DNA of 64,000 nt from Desulfosporosinus shakirovi (GCF_020595055.1 NZ_JAJDOO010000025.1:1-64000); one strand, 5' to 3'; shown: positions 34,371 to 44,049, numbered from the stretch's first letter. Numbers and translations: made by a program. The notes: generated by a model from the letters alone, not told the origin.

Positions 34371-35285
34371 TCAGTGGATAGAGACAACCTCATGAGGATC
34401 TGCAAATTTTAAGCTATCTAAGTATTTGACTGCCTGCAAGGCTGCTGTTCCCCCTTCTCCAGCTGCCTTAATCAGTTGATAAGGTTGGCCGGTGCAGTCT
34501 CCCGCAGCATATAAACCCGGCATACTTGTCTCCAGTTTATGATTGACCTTAATAGCGGCCTCCTCCATTTCCAAGCCAGACACCAACTGCTCGGCAGGTA
34601 AGGTGTCTCTCAATATAAAGACCCCATCAACGATTAATTGTTCCTCCCCTAGGTCGAGTTGCTCCACCTTTTGATCCCCTGTGATTTTCTTAGCTTTACC
34701 TTTTTTAATCTCAACTCGTGTATCAAGATTCAGTATTTCACTGTAATAAGGAATATAGTAGACATTAGAACAAATATTTGCCATATAGTTTGCTTCGTCT
34801 TCCCCTTCTTGATTGTAAGAAATGATAGCTACCTTTTTATCTTTATATAAGGGTCCATCACATGTTGCACAATACCCTACTCCGCGACCCAGTAATTCTG
34901 ATTCCCCGGGCAATAGTTTTCCTGCTGATACACCTGTTGCAATAATTATGGTATCCGCTTCAAAGGATTTTTCTTTGCCCATCAGTGTATATGGCGGCCC
35001 AGGATAAATATTTGTCACTTTAAACAGCATGATTGGTATGTCCTTTTCCTTTACGTGGTCTAGGAACCGTTGCCGTAATTCTTCCCCTCCAATTTCCGGG
35101 AAACCAAGCCAGTTGTCCACTTGTGGAGCTTTCGAGAGTTTGGGACTGCAAAATTCAGAACCCAGTAATACAAAATCACGATTTCGTATTTTAGCATTGA
35201 GGGCCGCTGATAACCCTGCTGGTCCGCACCCTATAATAGCTAATTCATAGTGATCTTTTAGTATATGAAGATCTTCAGACATCAA
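34371..35285 (-). CDS. Thioredoxin reductase-like FAD oxidoreductase
   Basis: The 304-residue flavoprotein has an FAD-binding start LAIIGCGPAGLSAALNAK, the active-site disulfide in VGYCATCDGPLYKDKKVAI (Cys-Ala-Thr-Cys) near residue 145, and the C-terminal FAD motif GLYAAGDCTGQPYQLIKAA. This is the TrxB layout. However, the NADPH-binding GxGxxA motif after CATC is altered (IISYNQEGEDEANYMA), so the electron donor may not be NADPH. In clostridia such variants can be ferredoxin-dependent (FFTR-type). The gene is monocistronic with no thioredoxin gene beside it. Confidence 0.82.
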   Translation of the reverse strand: MMSEDLHILKDHYELAIIGCGPAGLSAALNAKIRNRDFVLLGSEFCSPKLSKAPQVDNWLGFPEIGGEELRQRFLDHVKEKDIPIMLFKVTNIYPGPPYTLMGKEKSFEADTIIIATGVSAGKLLPGESELLGRGVGYCATCDGPLYKDKKVAIISYNQEGEDEANYMANICSNVYYIPYYSEILNLDTRVEIKKGKAKKITGDQKVEQLDLGEEQLIVDGVFILRDTLPAEQLVSGLEMEEAAIKVNHKLETSMPGLYAAGDCTGQPYQLIKAAGEGGTAALQAVKYLDSLKFADPHEVVSIH

Positions 35286-35504
35286 TAGTACCCTCCTTTA
35301 TATATAGATCGACTTGTTATAGTCTTTCCCGAATGATAATAATACATAGACTAAAAATGTTTTTTTAGTCTTCTTAGGCTCTAAGTTAGTTCAGGTTTTC
35401 CTTTCATGTCCAAATGATTGACGGTTTGCTTATATAATAGTAGAATAAACACAATAAACCTATGTGCACTGTGACCCTAACTGAGGAGTACATATATACC
35501 CAGA

Positions 35505-35958
35505 TTGGTGAGCCTCTTTGAAATTGCCAGAACGGTTCTTCACATTGGACTCGTGTCGTATAGTGTCGCCGCGCTTGGTGAAGCCAAGAAATCCATGGTC
35601 GATAAGAAAAACCGGATGACAGATGAGGAATATCTAAACGGGGTAGCTCTTTCCCAGCTCTTGCCCGGAGCACCTGCTGTAAATCCGAATTCATACATTG
35701 GCTATGAAAGGTTTTTCCGGGAGCTTAGTTGCCACGGTTTTTTTCGTAATTCCTTGTTTTATACTCATGGTCATTCTTACCCACCTTTATCTGAACTATA
35801 ACGACATTCCCTTAGTAACCGCGTTGTTTAAGGGTGTAGGTGCCACAAGCCTAGTGTTTACTTTCCTGACTATTCACTTTTCCAATTGGAAAGCTTTGAT
35901 GGATCAACTGTTTTGGATCATAATCTCCGGAGCATTGCTCTCACTCCTAATCTTTTAA
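35505..35958 (+). pseudogene. Chromate transporter (ChrA family) half, frameshifted
   Basis: The first frame gives LFEIARTVLHIGLVSYSV and NGVALSQLLPGAPAVN, which matches the N-terminal half of single-domain CHR transporters, including the LPGP/A motif region. After YIGY near 35705 the frame shifts. The second frame continues MKGFSGSLVATVFFVIPCF and LTIHFSNWKALMDQLFW to 35958. Together about 150 residues are found, close to a short CHR domain of ~180. The start is unclear, because a GAGGAG site lies 17 bp before the TTG. It would have been an inner-membrane anion exporter; a shift near 35710 inactivates it. Confidence 0.7.
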
Positions 35959-36036
35959 CACCACTAGCTCGTCTCGATTTAAGATATACAGTTAAAAAAA
36001 GCAAACAAAGTTAGAGTAATTGGGTGGTGAAATCAA

Positions 36037-37608
36037 GTGTACTGTGATCTTTTAATAAAGAATGGTTTTATTATTGATGGTTCAGGAAAGCCTGGATTCT
36101 ATGGTGATCTAGCTGTATCTCAAGGAAAGATCATCAAAATATCGACCAAAATCGAATTCCAAGCTGAAAGAATCATTGATGCTTTTGGCTTAACGGTATG
36201 CCCTGGTTTTATCGACCCCCACGCGCATGAAGAGCTTACCGTTTTATCCAGTGGTAGGTTTGAAGAGTATTTACGTCAAGGAGTAACGACGACGATTAGC
36301 GGAAACTGTGGGCATTCCATAACTCCCTATTTTTCGGATAATATTTATAAGTATATGGTTAAAAAAGGGCTTATTTCAGTAAAGACAATGGAACAAAATA
36401 AGCGTGTGGGATTGGCCTGGGCGGATTTTCCCAGTTATACAGACGTTATCAGGAACAAAGGAACCAACTTGAATATGGGATTTCTCTTAGGGCATGGTAC
36501 TTTAAGATGGAGTATTATAGGGGACACAAAACATAGGAAACCAACAGCACAAGAGGAAAGCAAAATTATTCATTTGGTTGAAGAGGGCATGGAGCAAGGG
36601 GCCTTAGGGATCTCAACCGGCCTGACCTATAGCCCCAGCAAATATGCTGAAACAGATGAAATCATAGAACTTGCCAAGGCAGTAAAAAAATACGATGGAA
36701 TATACACATCCCATATTCGAAACTATCTGGGCACCTTGGAAGCCGTCCGGGAAGCTGTAACTATTGGCAAAGCAACAGGCATACGAGTACAGGTTTCCCA
36801 TCTGACGCCGAATTGTCCTGAGGGATTTGATGAAATATTAGTTGCCAGGCAACAAGGCTTGGAAATCGCAGTTGATACTATCCCGAAGAGCAGTGGGCAC
36901 TTCAGGAGAAAAGATCGGTTATTTCAGTATTTAACTACACGTGATTCCATCCTGACTTCCGAAGAAAGACGTAAATTAGTAAAAAGAATACGCTTTAAAG
37001 AGCACCTCACGGTTATCAATACCGGTGATCCGTCCATGGAAACTCGAACCTTAAAGGAACTTGCCTTAGAGGGTAAGATGAGCGTTAATGAACTAATCCT
37101 CGATCTATTAGAAAATGATCGTCATGAACTGACCTTCTGTCAAGGAGGACTTATCCGACAGGATTTCCCAGGAACGCCTTATCCTAATAGCATAGCCCAA
37201 AATCCACTGGTGATGGTTGGTTCGGATAGAGTATCCGGGGAATTCGACGACCCTTATGCCTGGTATGAATTATTTAGAAAAGGTTCATTTCCGCTATTTA
37301 TTAGTTTATGCCGACAAAACGGGGTGAGATTAGAAGAGATTATCCGAAGGATTACTTCCTTACCGGCACAACAATTCCGGTTGAGTAACAGAGGTACGCT
37401 CTCTACGGGAAAGTCAGCCGATATCACCATCATCGATATGGATAATTACTCTTATCCCTTCGACCCAGAAATAGACTATAAAAACCCCTTTACTATGGCT
37501 AAAGGGGTTAAGTATACGATCATCAATGGCAAAGCAGCCTTGGATGATGGAATAATAAAACAAATAAATTCTGGCCAATTATTATCAAGAAATGGCAAAG
37601 TTTTATGA
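36037..37608 (+). CDS. N-acyl-D-amino-acid deacylase (D-aminoacylase) family amidohydrolase
   Basis: The 523-residue metal hydrolase opens with DLLIKNGFIIDGSGKPGF, and the metal HxH lies in CPGFIDPHAHEELTVL. VTTTISGNCGHSITPYF carries the metal-bridging Cys region of D-aminoacylases (Cys in place of carboxylated Lys). EEGMEQGALGISTGLTYSP, TSHIRNYLG and QVSHLTPNCPEG hold later His residues, and VMVGSDRVSGEF holds the catalytic Asp. These enzymes hydrolyse N-acyl-D-amino acids or dihydropyrimidine-like amides. The GTG start follows GGGTGGTG. Substrate is unresolved. The gene is single and intact. Confidence 0.85.
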   Translation: MYCDLLIKNGFIIDGSGKPGFYGDLAVSQGKIIKISTKIEFQAERIIDAFGLTVCPGFIDPHAHEELTVLSSGRFEEYLRQGVTTTISGNCGHSITPYFSDNIYKYMVKKGLISVKTMEQNKRVGLAWADFPSYTDVIRNKGTNLNMGFLLGHGTLRWSIIGDTKHRKPTAQEESKIIHLVEEGMEQGALGISTGLTYSPSKYAETDEIIELAKAVKKYDGIYTSHIRNYLGTLEAVREAVTIGKATGIRVQVSHLTPNCPEGFDEILVARQQGLEIAVDTIPKSSGHFRRKDRLFQYLTTRDSILTSEERRKLVKRIRFKEHLTVINTGDPSMETRTLKELALEGKMSVNELILDLLENDRHELTFCQGGLIRQDFPGTPYPNSIAQNPLVMVGSDRVSGEFDDPYAWYELFRKGSFPLFISLCRQNGVRLEEIIRRITSLPAQQFRLSNRGTLSTGKSADITIIDMDNYSYPFDPEIDYKNPFTMAKGVKYTIINGKAALDDGIIKQINSGQLLSRNGKVL

Positions 37609-37642
37609 AGAATACTAATGCTATTATAATAGCATTAGGTAT

Positions 37643-38188
37643 TTAAGGTTCTAAACCAGCTTTAAATAAATCTGTATAGACTCTTTTTCCACCTATAGCC
37701 CTACTCTCAAATAAAACAACTTCCTTTACTAGGAATTCACCCAGCATCGCAGATTGAACAACAGAAATATCTATATTGTCAAAATTGGGACGAGAGGCCA
37801 TGGTTACATGCGGTTTAAATTGCCGTTCTTCCAACTCAAAGCTCTTGTTTCTGAGTTCACTATGCAGTTCATCCCTTAGTCTATTTAGTTCAGTTAAACT
37901 TCCATTTACCGCGGTCCACAAAGTATGAGGCCGTTCAAAAGAAGGAAATGCCCCTAATCCGACTATATTTAAATTAAAGGGTTTATAGTTACTCGCGACT
38001 CTAGAAAGTGTTTCAGTAAGTGCTGGAATCCTACTGACATCTAATTCCCCTAAAAACTCCAGGGTTATATGAAAATTATCTAGTGATTTGAAGGACCCAT
38101 TAACCCCGAGAAGTCTTAGCTCTGACTGAAATTTAAGCAGGGCTTGTTTAATTTCAGCTGGCAAATCCAGTCCAACGAATAATCTCAT
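37643..38188 (-). CDS. thpR: RNA 2',3'-cyclic phosphodiesterase
   Basis: A 181-residue 2H phosphoesterase that opens 2',3'-cyclic phosphate ends of RNA. The N-terminal MRLFVGLDLPAEIK and the two HxT/S-x motifs, HITLEFLGEL near residue 41 and HVTMASRP near residue 127, are at the family spacing. Length matches (175-185). It is convergent with the D-aminoacylase gene. It heads downstream of two small genes on the same strand (YcxB-like, 19 bp upstream, and an acetyltransferase), so it may be the last gene of a three-gene unit. Confidence 0.9.
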   Translation of the reverse strand: MRLFVGLDLPAEIKQALLKFQSELRLLGVNGSFKSLDNFHITLEFLGELDVSRIPALTETLSRVASNYKPFNLNIVGLGAFPSFERPHTLWTAVNGSLTELNRLRDELHSELRNKSFELEERQFKPHVTMASRPNFDNIDISVVQSAMLGEFLVKEVVLFESRAIGGKRVYTDLFKAGLEP

Positions 38189-38207
38189 ACGGTATTCTCC
38201 TTGTACT

Positions 38208-38735
38208 TTAGTTCAATCGACCAACCTTATTATTTAATAATGCCAGAAACTCTTTCTTTTTATCATGGTTCTCAAATATTCTCGTCGGAATAATGTGTGC
38301 TGAATCAGCATTTACATAGATAAAGATATGTTCTTTGTCTTCAACAATATTTTCTACGGCATTGAACTGTGTCCTTGCTTCACTGTGTTGACTATTATCA
38401 ACAATTTCAGTTTCAGATATGGTCAAATTATGAGTTCCAACCACACTATGGTTTTTTCCCTCAGCAAGCATCTTTGAGATTTTCCTTGAAACGATCTTCC
38501 TTATACGTTTTGGGTAAAATGCAACCCAGTATATGTACAAGAGAATAAATACAGCTAACCAGTATCCTAGCGGCATATTCGTAAAATTCCTAATTATGAA
38601 AGGTAAGATTAAAAAAGATAACGAAAAAATATACCGTTGTAAAAAAAACGACCGCCTCGCTAATTTAGAATAGGTAATATGGAAGATATTAAAATCAATG
38701 AGATCCTGTTTATTTAATTCGTACTTAAAATTCAC
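38208..38735 (-). CDS. YcxB-like membrane protein
   Basis: A 175-residue protein with two membrane segments (FILPFIIRNFTN region and LAVFILLYIYWVAFYP) near residues 33-75. A C-terminal cytosolic domain contains VGTHNLTISETEIVDNS, TQFNAVENIVEDKEHIFIY and HIIPTRIFE. This arrangement is that of the YcxB C-terminal domain family. Function is unknown. It lies 20 bp upstream of thpR and 21 bp after the acetyltransferase gene on the same strand, suggesting co-transcription. Confidence 0.75.
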   Translation of the reverse strand: MNFKYELNKQDLIDFNIFHITYSKLARRSFFLQRYIFSLSFLILPFIIRNFTNMPLGYWLAVFILLYIYWVAFYPKRIRKIVSRKISKMLAEGKNHSVVGTHNLTISETEIVDNSQHSEARTQFNAVENIVEDKEHIFIYVNADSAHIIPTRIFENHDKKKEFLALLNNKVGRLN

Positions 38736-38756
38736 ATCGTTTCTCCTCGCTGAAAA

Positions 38757-39191
38757 TCATTTCAGTTTCTTCTTATACCCCTTATGCGTGTCAGGATTAT
38801 ATCCTGCGGATTCGTAAAATTTACAAGCATCAATTCTATTAGTGTCTGTAACAAGAATTATTTGTGAGCAGCTTTTTTCGGTAGCTTGTTTTTCAAGCTC
38901 CGATATTAGTGCTTTCCCAACCCCATGATTTCTATATTTATTATCAACGATCATATTTTCCAGTACCATAAAAGGTTTGCAACCTCCATACAGCTCCCCA
39001 CAGATAATTCCCATTACAGAACCTATTAGCTGATTGTTTTCTACGGCACTAAGCAATAAATATGAATCATCCTCAAGAAACTTGCTGAAATTTTCATACA
39101 TACTTTCAACAGAAGACTCTTCATTCCAAAATTGCTTGTACAGCACTGCAATTTGAGGAATATCTTCTGCAATCATGTCTCGAATTATCAT
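38757..39191 (-). CDS. GNAT-family N-acetyltransferase
   Basis: A 144-residue acetyl-CoA-dependent transferase. IRDMIAEDIPQIAVLYKQFW opens beta-1/alpha-1, LENMIVDNKYRNHGVGKALI is the acetyl-CoA-binding motif A (R-x-x-G-x-G/A), and ACKFYESAGYNPDTHKGYKK gives motif B. The start at 39191 is taken because GGTGGAGG lies before it; a GTG five codons earlier overlaps that site. Substrate is unknown. It is the first gene of a likely three-gene unit with YcxB-like and thpR. Confidence 0.88.
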   Translation of the reverse strand: MIIRDMIAEDIPQIAVLYKQFWNEESSVESMYENFSKFLEDDSYLLLSAVENNQLIGSVMGIICGELYGGCKPFMVLENMIVDNKYRNHGVGKALISELEKQATEKSCSQIILVTDTNRIDACKFYESAGYNPDTHKGYKKKLK

Positions 39192-39269
39192 TTTTTCAAC
39201 CTCCACCTTAAGTTTACCTATTTTATCTTTTTTTTCATTCTCTCCATATAATGTTCATTAAATATATTA

Positions 39270-39298
39270 TAGACATTGGACATCATACAATCTATAAT
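39270..39298 (+). promoter_or_regulatory. Probable promoter of ilvD
   Basis: TAGACA and TATAAT are separated by 17 bp in an AT-rich region ending about 38 bp before the ilvD ATG. The -35 has one mismatch to consensus. Confidence 0.55.
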
Positions 39299-39336
39299 AT
39301 ATTTATACAACGCATTATAAGAGAGGTGTTTATAGA

Positions 39337-40995
39337 ATGAATAGTGATGCAGTAACCAAGACTTCACCACACCGCGCATTGTTTCATGCGCTGGGATTGA
39401 CCAATGAGGAAATAGAACGTCCCTTAATCGGCATCGTAAGTTCTCAAAACGATATTGTCCCAGGGCATATGAATCTCGATAAGATTGTAGACGCAGTAAA
39501 ATTGGGTGTAGCCATGGCTGGAGGAACTCCTCTTGTTTTCCCTGCGATTGCTGTATGTGACGGCCTGGCGATGGGACATCAGGGGATGAAGTATTCTCTT
39601 GTCACCAGAGAATTGATTGCTGACTCTACTGAAGCCATGACACTAGCTCATGCCTTTGATGCACTGGTTATGGTTCCAAACTGTGACAAAAATGTTCCTG
39701 GATTGTTAATGGCTGCAGCAAGATTAAACGTTCCAACCATATTCGTCAGTGGCGGGCCGATGCTTGCAGGCAAAGTGGATGGGCAAAAGGTTAGCTTTTC
39801 CAGTGTTTCAGAAGCAGTCAGCCAATTTCAGGCAGGAAAAATCACTAAAGAAAAATTACAAGAATTTGAAAATAAAGGGTGTCCAACCTGTGGTTCCTGT
39901 TCAGGCATGTATACAGCCAATAGTATGAACTGCCTTACAGAAGTGTTGGGAATGGGGTTGCAAGGAAATGGAACTATCCCTGCGGTTTATTCTTCTCGTA
40001 TTCAGCTTGCAAAGCGCGCGGGTATGCAGATTATGGAGTTACTGAAAAAGAATATCCTGCCAAGAGATATTATGACTAAGGATGCCTTTGAAAATGCTTT
40101 GACCTTAGATATGGCCTTGGGTTGCAGTACCAACAGCATGTTGCATCTTCCTGCGATTGCACACGAATGCGGTATTGAATTAAATCTTGAAATCGCTAAT
40201 GAAATCAGTGACAAAACTCCTAATCTGTGCCACCTCGCGCCTGCCGGGCATAACTTTGTAGAGGAGCTCGATGAAGCTGGCGGCATTTACGCGGTTATGA
40301 ATGAAGTCAATAAATTAGGTTTGCTTAAAACAGATTTAATAACCTGCTCAGGTAAAACTGTAGGAGAAAACATCGCAGGTTGTCTGAATAAAAACACTGA
40401 GGTAATCAGGCCTGTCGAAAATCCCTACAGTACAACAGGTGGGATTGCTGTATTAAAGGGAAACCTGGCTCCTGATTCCTGCGTTGTCAAGCGTTCCGCC
40501 GTAGCCCCAGAAATGCTTAAACACGAAGGCCCGGCAAAAGTATTTGACTGCGAAGAAGATGCCATGCAAGCAATTACTTCAGGCGAAATCATAGCAGGAG
40601 ATGTTATTGTAATCCGGTATGAAGGCCCTAAAGGCGGACCAGGCATGCGAGAAATGTTAAATCCCACTTCGGCTATTATGGGATCAGGACTTGGAGGAAG
40701 CGTCGCACTGATTACCGATGGGCGATTCAGTGGTGCTACCAGAGGCGCAGCAATCGGTCATGTTTCTCCTGAAGCAGCGGTAGGCGGAAATATCGCCTTG
40801 ATAGAAAACGGAGACATTATCCAAATTGACATTATGGCAAATGAAATCAATTTTGTTATAAGTGACGAAGAACTAGAAAAACGAAGAACAAATTGGAAGC
40901 CAAGGAAACCAAAAATTGTAACGGGATACCTTTCAAGATATGCCGCCCTGGTAACGTCAGGAAACAGAGGCGCAATTTTAGAAATCCAGCAATAG
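39337..40995 (+). CDS. ilvD: Dihydroxy-acid dehydratase
   Basis: The 552-residue Fe-S enzyme dehydrates dihydroxy acids to keto acids for valine, leucine and isoleucine. It opens with [18 protein letters not shown]. Cluster-ligand Cys lie in [19 protein letters not shown] and in [41 protein letters not shown] (here ITDG) carries the active-site Ser near residue 470. AGAGGTG precedes the ATG. It stands alone, 8 kb from the ilvE-leuB operon, behind its own promoter and terminator. It has no ppGpp-type leader, so its control differs from the rest of the pathway. Confidence 0.97.
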   Translation: MNSDAVTKTSPHRALFHALGLTNEEIERPLIGIVSSQNDIVPGHMNLDKIVDAVKLGVAMAGGTPLVFPAIAVCDGLAMGHQGMKYSLVTRELIADSTEAMTLAHAFDALVMVPNCDKNVPGLLMAAARLNVPTIFVSGGPMLAGKVDGQKVSFSSVSEAVSQFQAGKITKEKLQEFENKGCPTCGSCSGMYTANSMNCLTEVLGMGLQGNGTIPAVYSSRIQLAKRAGMQIMELLKKNILPRDIMTKDAFENALTLDMALGCSTNSMLHLPAIAHECGIELNLEIANEISDKTPNLCHLAPAGHNFVEELDEAGGIYAVMNEVNKLGLLKTDLITCSGKTVGENIAGCLNKNTEVIRPVENPYSTTGGIAVLKGNLAPDSCVVKRSAVAPEMLKHEGPAKVFDCEEDAMQAITSGEIIAGDVIVIRYEGPKGGPGMREMLNPTSAIMGSGLGGSVALITDGRFSGATRGAAIGHVSPEAAVGGNIALIENGDIIQIDIMANEINFVISDEELEKRRTNWKPRKPKIVTGYLSRYAALVTSGNRGAILEIQQ

Positions 40996-41015
40996 TATAC
41001 AAGCCAAAAGCAGCC

Positions 41016-41052
41016 AGCAACCGCATTCGAGTTTCGCTGGTTGCTTTTTTTT
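41016..41052 (+). terminator. Terminator of ilvD
   Basis: Arms AGCAACC and GGTTGCT with a 16-nt loop are followed by seven T. It lies 20 bp past the ilvD stop. Confidence 0.7.
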
Positions 41053-41084
41053 AGGGAAATTTGACGATTCTCTTAACAACCAGC

Positions 41085-41459
41085 TTAACTTAACGATAAA
41101 TTCTCTTCCATAATTTCTTTTTGCACTTTCTTACTTAGTTTTCCTACAACTAATTCATAAGACATATCTATCATTTGTTTTAAGATATCATCGGGCACAT
41201 CGCCATCTAAATACAAAGAGTTCCAGTGTTCTTTGTTCATATAATAGCCTGCAACTATATGTTGATAATTTTCTCGCAGGGATTGCGTAAATAGGGGATC
41301 GCATTTCAAGGTAATAATCGCTTTTTTATCTTTATCTCCACCTTGCATAGCAAACATTTTTCCACCAATGAGATATCTTGCCGCATCCCATTCCACCTTG
41401 AAATCCTTTTGTGATCCTTTTTTAGAAAGACAATACTCGTCAAGCCATTCATATTTCAT
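41085..41459 (-). CDS. MmcQ/YjbR-family protein
   Basis: A 124-residue small protein with YEWLDEYCLSKKGSQKDFK, RYLIGGKMFAMQGGDK, ITLKCDPLFTQSLRENYQ, IVAGYYMNKEHWNSLYLDG and a C-terminal MIDMSYELVVGKLSKK. This is the full MmcQ/YjbR pattern (CyaY-like fold, DNA-binding-like). It is a double-wing fold of uncertain role. The ATG at 41459 lies 1 bp past the methyltransferase stop. A longer reading that begins 21 bp upstream overlaps that gene. It is co-transcribed with the methyltransferase. Confidence 0.85.
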   Translation of the reverse strand: MKYEWLDEYCLSKKGSQKDFKVEWDAARYLIGGKMFAMQGGDKDKKAIITLKCDPLFTQSLRENYQHIVAGYYMNKEHWNSLYLDGDVPDDILKQMIDMSYELVVGKLSKKVQKEIMEENLSLS

Positions 41460-41460
41460 T

Positions 41461-42129
41461 TTAAAATTGCTCCATTTCACTTAATCTCGATAACTTTTGA
41501 GCATAGATGAACATGTCTGTCGTGCAGCTACCGTCACTTTCAGGGTATAAATCTCGCTGAAGCTGCAGTATCCTTAAATTGTTCTTCCCTAGTGTTTTCC
41601 GAATAAAGTCTTCCGAGTAATAGTTGAAGAATATGTAATCGTCAGGACTAAAACTAGTTGTTTCAAAACCCGATTTTACTCCCTCCATACAACTCAAATA
41701 TAAGAAGCCATCCCTGCTTAATACTGCACTTGTATCATTAACAAGTTTCTCAGCTTCCTCATTTAATAAATGGGGTAAACAGAATGATAATATAACTGCA
41801 TCGTATACCTCATCATTTAAATTCAGGTCTCTGATATCTCCAACCAAGAAGTTTACCTTTGGAGATACGACGTTTGCTCGCGCACGATTAATCATCTCTC
41901 CTGAAAGATCGATGCCTAAGATCTCTAAGTCTTTATTTGATTCGATCAAGAGCTTTGCAGCATTTCCAGGACCACATCCTACATCTAAAATCTTTGCACC
42001 AGGCAATAAAATATCGCAGAACCCCTTTAATTTACTCTTATAACTCTCGAAATCCATGAACTTACTTTGATATGAATCCGCATGTTTATCGTATGTTTCT
42101 ATTGTCTTCAGCGTTTTATCCAAATCCAA
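41461..42129 (-). CDS. Class I SAM-dependent methyltransferase
   Basis: A 222-residue methyltransferase. The SAM-binding motif I is AKILDVGCGPGNAAKLLIES near residue 45. Motif II is LEILGIDLSGEMINRARAN with the ribose-binding Asp. NDEVYDAVILSFCLPHLLN is the post-II region. It resembles small-molecule or ubiquinone-type methyltransferases, but the substrate is unknown. Nothing odd is seen in codon use. It is followed with a 1-bp gap by the MmcQ/YjbR gene, and preceded by a 113-bp gap from a GNAT gene on the same strand. Confidence 0.85.
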   Translation of the reverse strand: MDLDKTLKTIETYDKHADSYQSKFMDFESYKSKLKGFCDILLPGAKILDVGCGPGNAAKLLIESNKDLEILGIDLSGEMINRARANVVSPKVNFLVGDIRDLNLNDEVYDAVILSFCLPHLLNEEAEKLVNDTSAVLSRDGFLYLSCMEGVKSGFETTSFSPDDYIFFNYYSEDFIRKTLGKNNLRILQLQRDLYPESDGSCTTDMFIYAQKLSRLSEMEQF

Positions 42130-42242
42130 TCATCCTTTTTTTCCTTTAGAAGAGTTACCATACTAGATGGCATAATCATCTGAAGAAACTCACTTGACTT
42201 GGTGTCCGGTAAAAAAATAGGATCTGCCTACTTATCCCTCAC

Positions 42243-42992
42243 TCATAAATTTGCTAAAAGCTTTGCAAACTTTTTATCTGAGAGAATTTCATTTGTTACA
42301 AATTCTCCGTTATAAAATAAACTATAGGTTGTAAATGGGGCAGGTGCATTTTGGGCCTGTTCAGTCGTTTGATACTTTACCACTCGAAAGGCTATCCCCT
42401 TGCTCTCTGCTGTCTCCACAATTAAGGAAACATATTTTTCAGTAAAGGGACACTGATTACTGTAAAATAATACAAAACCCTGTTCATCTATTTTCGCATC
42501 TTTTGCACAAGACTTAAAGCATGGCTTCTCAATATCTTCTTCAAAAGGAAGATACATAAGTTCATAGTAAGGTAACGCAGTATCCGCTAACAAAAAGCCT
42601 TTATATTTTAAGTATTTGGGGTCTGACAAAAAGGTCATTTTACTTTTTGAAGAAAGAACTGCTAATCCCTTCTTTCCTTTTCTTTTGCTGTCGTCAATAC
42701 ACTCATTTAGAAGTTCATTGGAGATTCCTTGACCCTTGTATTGGCCTGAAACCCATAAACAATTAATGAACATATACCCTTCAGCGTTTATGGGACACCA
42801 AGCTTTTTCAGCAGGTATATATTCAATAAAGACTTTTCCTCTGACATCGCCTTTTTTAAATACAAGGCCATCTGCAAAACGTTCTGCCATCCATAATTTT
42901 TTCGACATAACTTGACAATCCTTGTTATCTGAAATAGCACAGCAAATATGTTCTTCCTCAAGGTTATCCTTAGTAATTGTAATGATGTTCAT
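42243..42992 (-). CDS. GNAT acetyltransferase with YoaP domain
   Basis: A 249-residue two-domain protein. Residues ~1-145 form a GNAT fold, with MFINCLWVSGQYKGQGISNE and LLNECIDDSKRKGKKGLAVL carrying the acetyl-CoA-binding region. The C-terminal ~100 residues (VLFYSNQCPFTEKYVSLIVE, APAPFTTYSLFYNGEFVT) match the YoaP domain, with Cys-Pro-Phe in the thioredoxin-like turn. The ATG at 42992 has GAGGAGGA 7 bp upstream; the ATG 6 bp earlier lies on the site itself. Substrate is unknown. The neighbours are a VanW-like protein and a methyltransferase. Confidence 0.85.
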   Translation of the reverse strand: MNIITITKDNLEEEHICCAISDNKDCQVMSKKLWMAERFADGLVFKKGDVRGKVFIEYIPAEKAWCPINAEGYMFINCLWVSGQYKGQGISNELLNECIDDSKRKGKKGLAVLSSKSKMTFLSDPKYLKYKGFLLADTALPYYELMYLPFEEDIEKPCFKSCAKDAKIDEQGFVLFYSNQCPFTEKYVSLIVETAESKGIAFRVVKYQTTEQAQNAPAPFTTYSLFYNGEFVTNEILSDKKFAKLLANL

Positions 42993-43073
42993 CAACATTC
43001 CTCCTCGCATACGCTTTATATGGCCTGTTGGACTCAAGCATACAAATAAATTGGAATTACTGCAAACTCATTA

Positions 43074-43916
43074 TTATATAGTTTCGCCCACTGACGGCAG
43101 CATTGGTTCATACATCATGATTGCGTGATTCTCTGTGATGAATTCATCACCTATTTGCTTGTTGTCAGCGTCAAGAACCTTTCGCCTAATTGCATTATGA
43201 CGTATGTAACCCCCCCACCATTCATGAGTAATCAGATGGTCACTTTCATAAACCTCATATTTTCGAGTCATCAACTGCTCGCTTCTCCATTCTCCATGTA
43301 GTTCTGAGTCGCTTATCCAAAGCAAAAGTTGATAGTTTTGTGAAGTATTATTTCTAATTTGTAAGTCAACATAATTGTAAACAACAGTTGCCCCGCTTCC
43401 GAATGGTTGTGTCCGGTTACTATCAGGAAAAACGTCATGTGTATGGCGCCACCGTTCTGTGACGGTTAACGGTGTGTGAATTGCGATCCAATATATGAGA
43501 TTAGAAAGTTGACAAAGGCCACCTCCCACCCCCGGACAAAATGATCCGTTTGTTAGAACCATCCCTTTCTTAAATCCTTTTGCCTTTGAAGGTTTACCAA
43601 CTAGACGCCAGAGAGAAAATGTTTCACCTGGCTTTAATATTAAACCATGTATTTTAACTGAAGCCAGTTTTAGATTAGTTACCTTGTTTTGCTGGAGCCA
43701 CATATCTACATTTCGCAGGCGTCTATATAATGGAGTGCTATGGCTAGCGATAAGATAAGGCAGAGGAATTTCCTTGAAACAAGACGCATACTTAATGGAT
43801 CTATGAAAAACCCACTGAAAATAGCGACGCCAAGTATAATACAACTTCCCAAGAAGCATACGTAAATCTGAACGTTTAACCGGACGCCTAGAGTGAAAAA
43901 GAGTATTGAACTCCAA
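43074..43916 (-). CDS. vanW: VanW-family protein
   Basis: A 280-residue protein with the VanW domain: LILKPGETFSLWRLVGKPSKA, the signature PGVGGGLCQLSNLIYWIA and the later ERWRHTHDVFPDSNRTQPFG and ATVVYNYVDLQIRN. The strongly basic N-terminus (SRRPVKRSDLRMLLGK) has no obvious signal peptide, which matches short single-domain VanW proteins of clostridia. VanW occurs near vancomycin resistance genes, but its activity is not established; no vanA/B/H/X genes are present here. It is followed 81 bp downstream by the GNAT/YoaP gene. Confidence 0.85.
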   Translation of the reverse strand: MEFNTLFHSRRPVKRSDLRMLLGKLYYTWRRYFQWVFHRSIKYASCFKEIPLPYLIASHSTPLYRRLRNVDMWLQQNKVTNLKLASVKIHGLILKPGETFSLWRLVGKPSKAKGFKKGMVLTNGSFCPGVGGGLCQLSNLIYWIAIHTPLTVTERWRHTHDVFPDSNRTQPFGSGATVVYNYVDLQIRNNTSQNYQLLLWISDSELHGEWRSEQLMTRKYEVYESDHLITHEWWGGYIRHNAIRRKVLDADNKQIGDEFITENHAIMMYEPMLPSVGETI

Positions 43917-44049
43917 GTCTACCCACTCCCCTCATCATCAAATGTTCGGTGTTAATAGCTCGTCTTGACTACTCTTTTGCAAATCTCTTTAAGACAAAAG
44001 CGTTTACACCCTGTGCCATTGCTATCCCATGCCGAGGGCCTCTTGTAAA

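Noticed and set aside
43074-43916. Vancomycin resistance locus
   Set aside because: VanW alone is widespread in clostridia; no vanHAX, vanY or VanRS genes accompany it.
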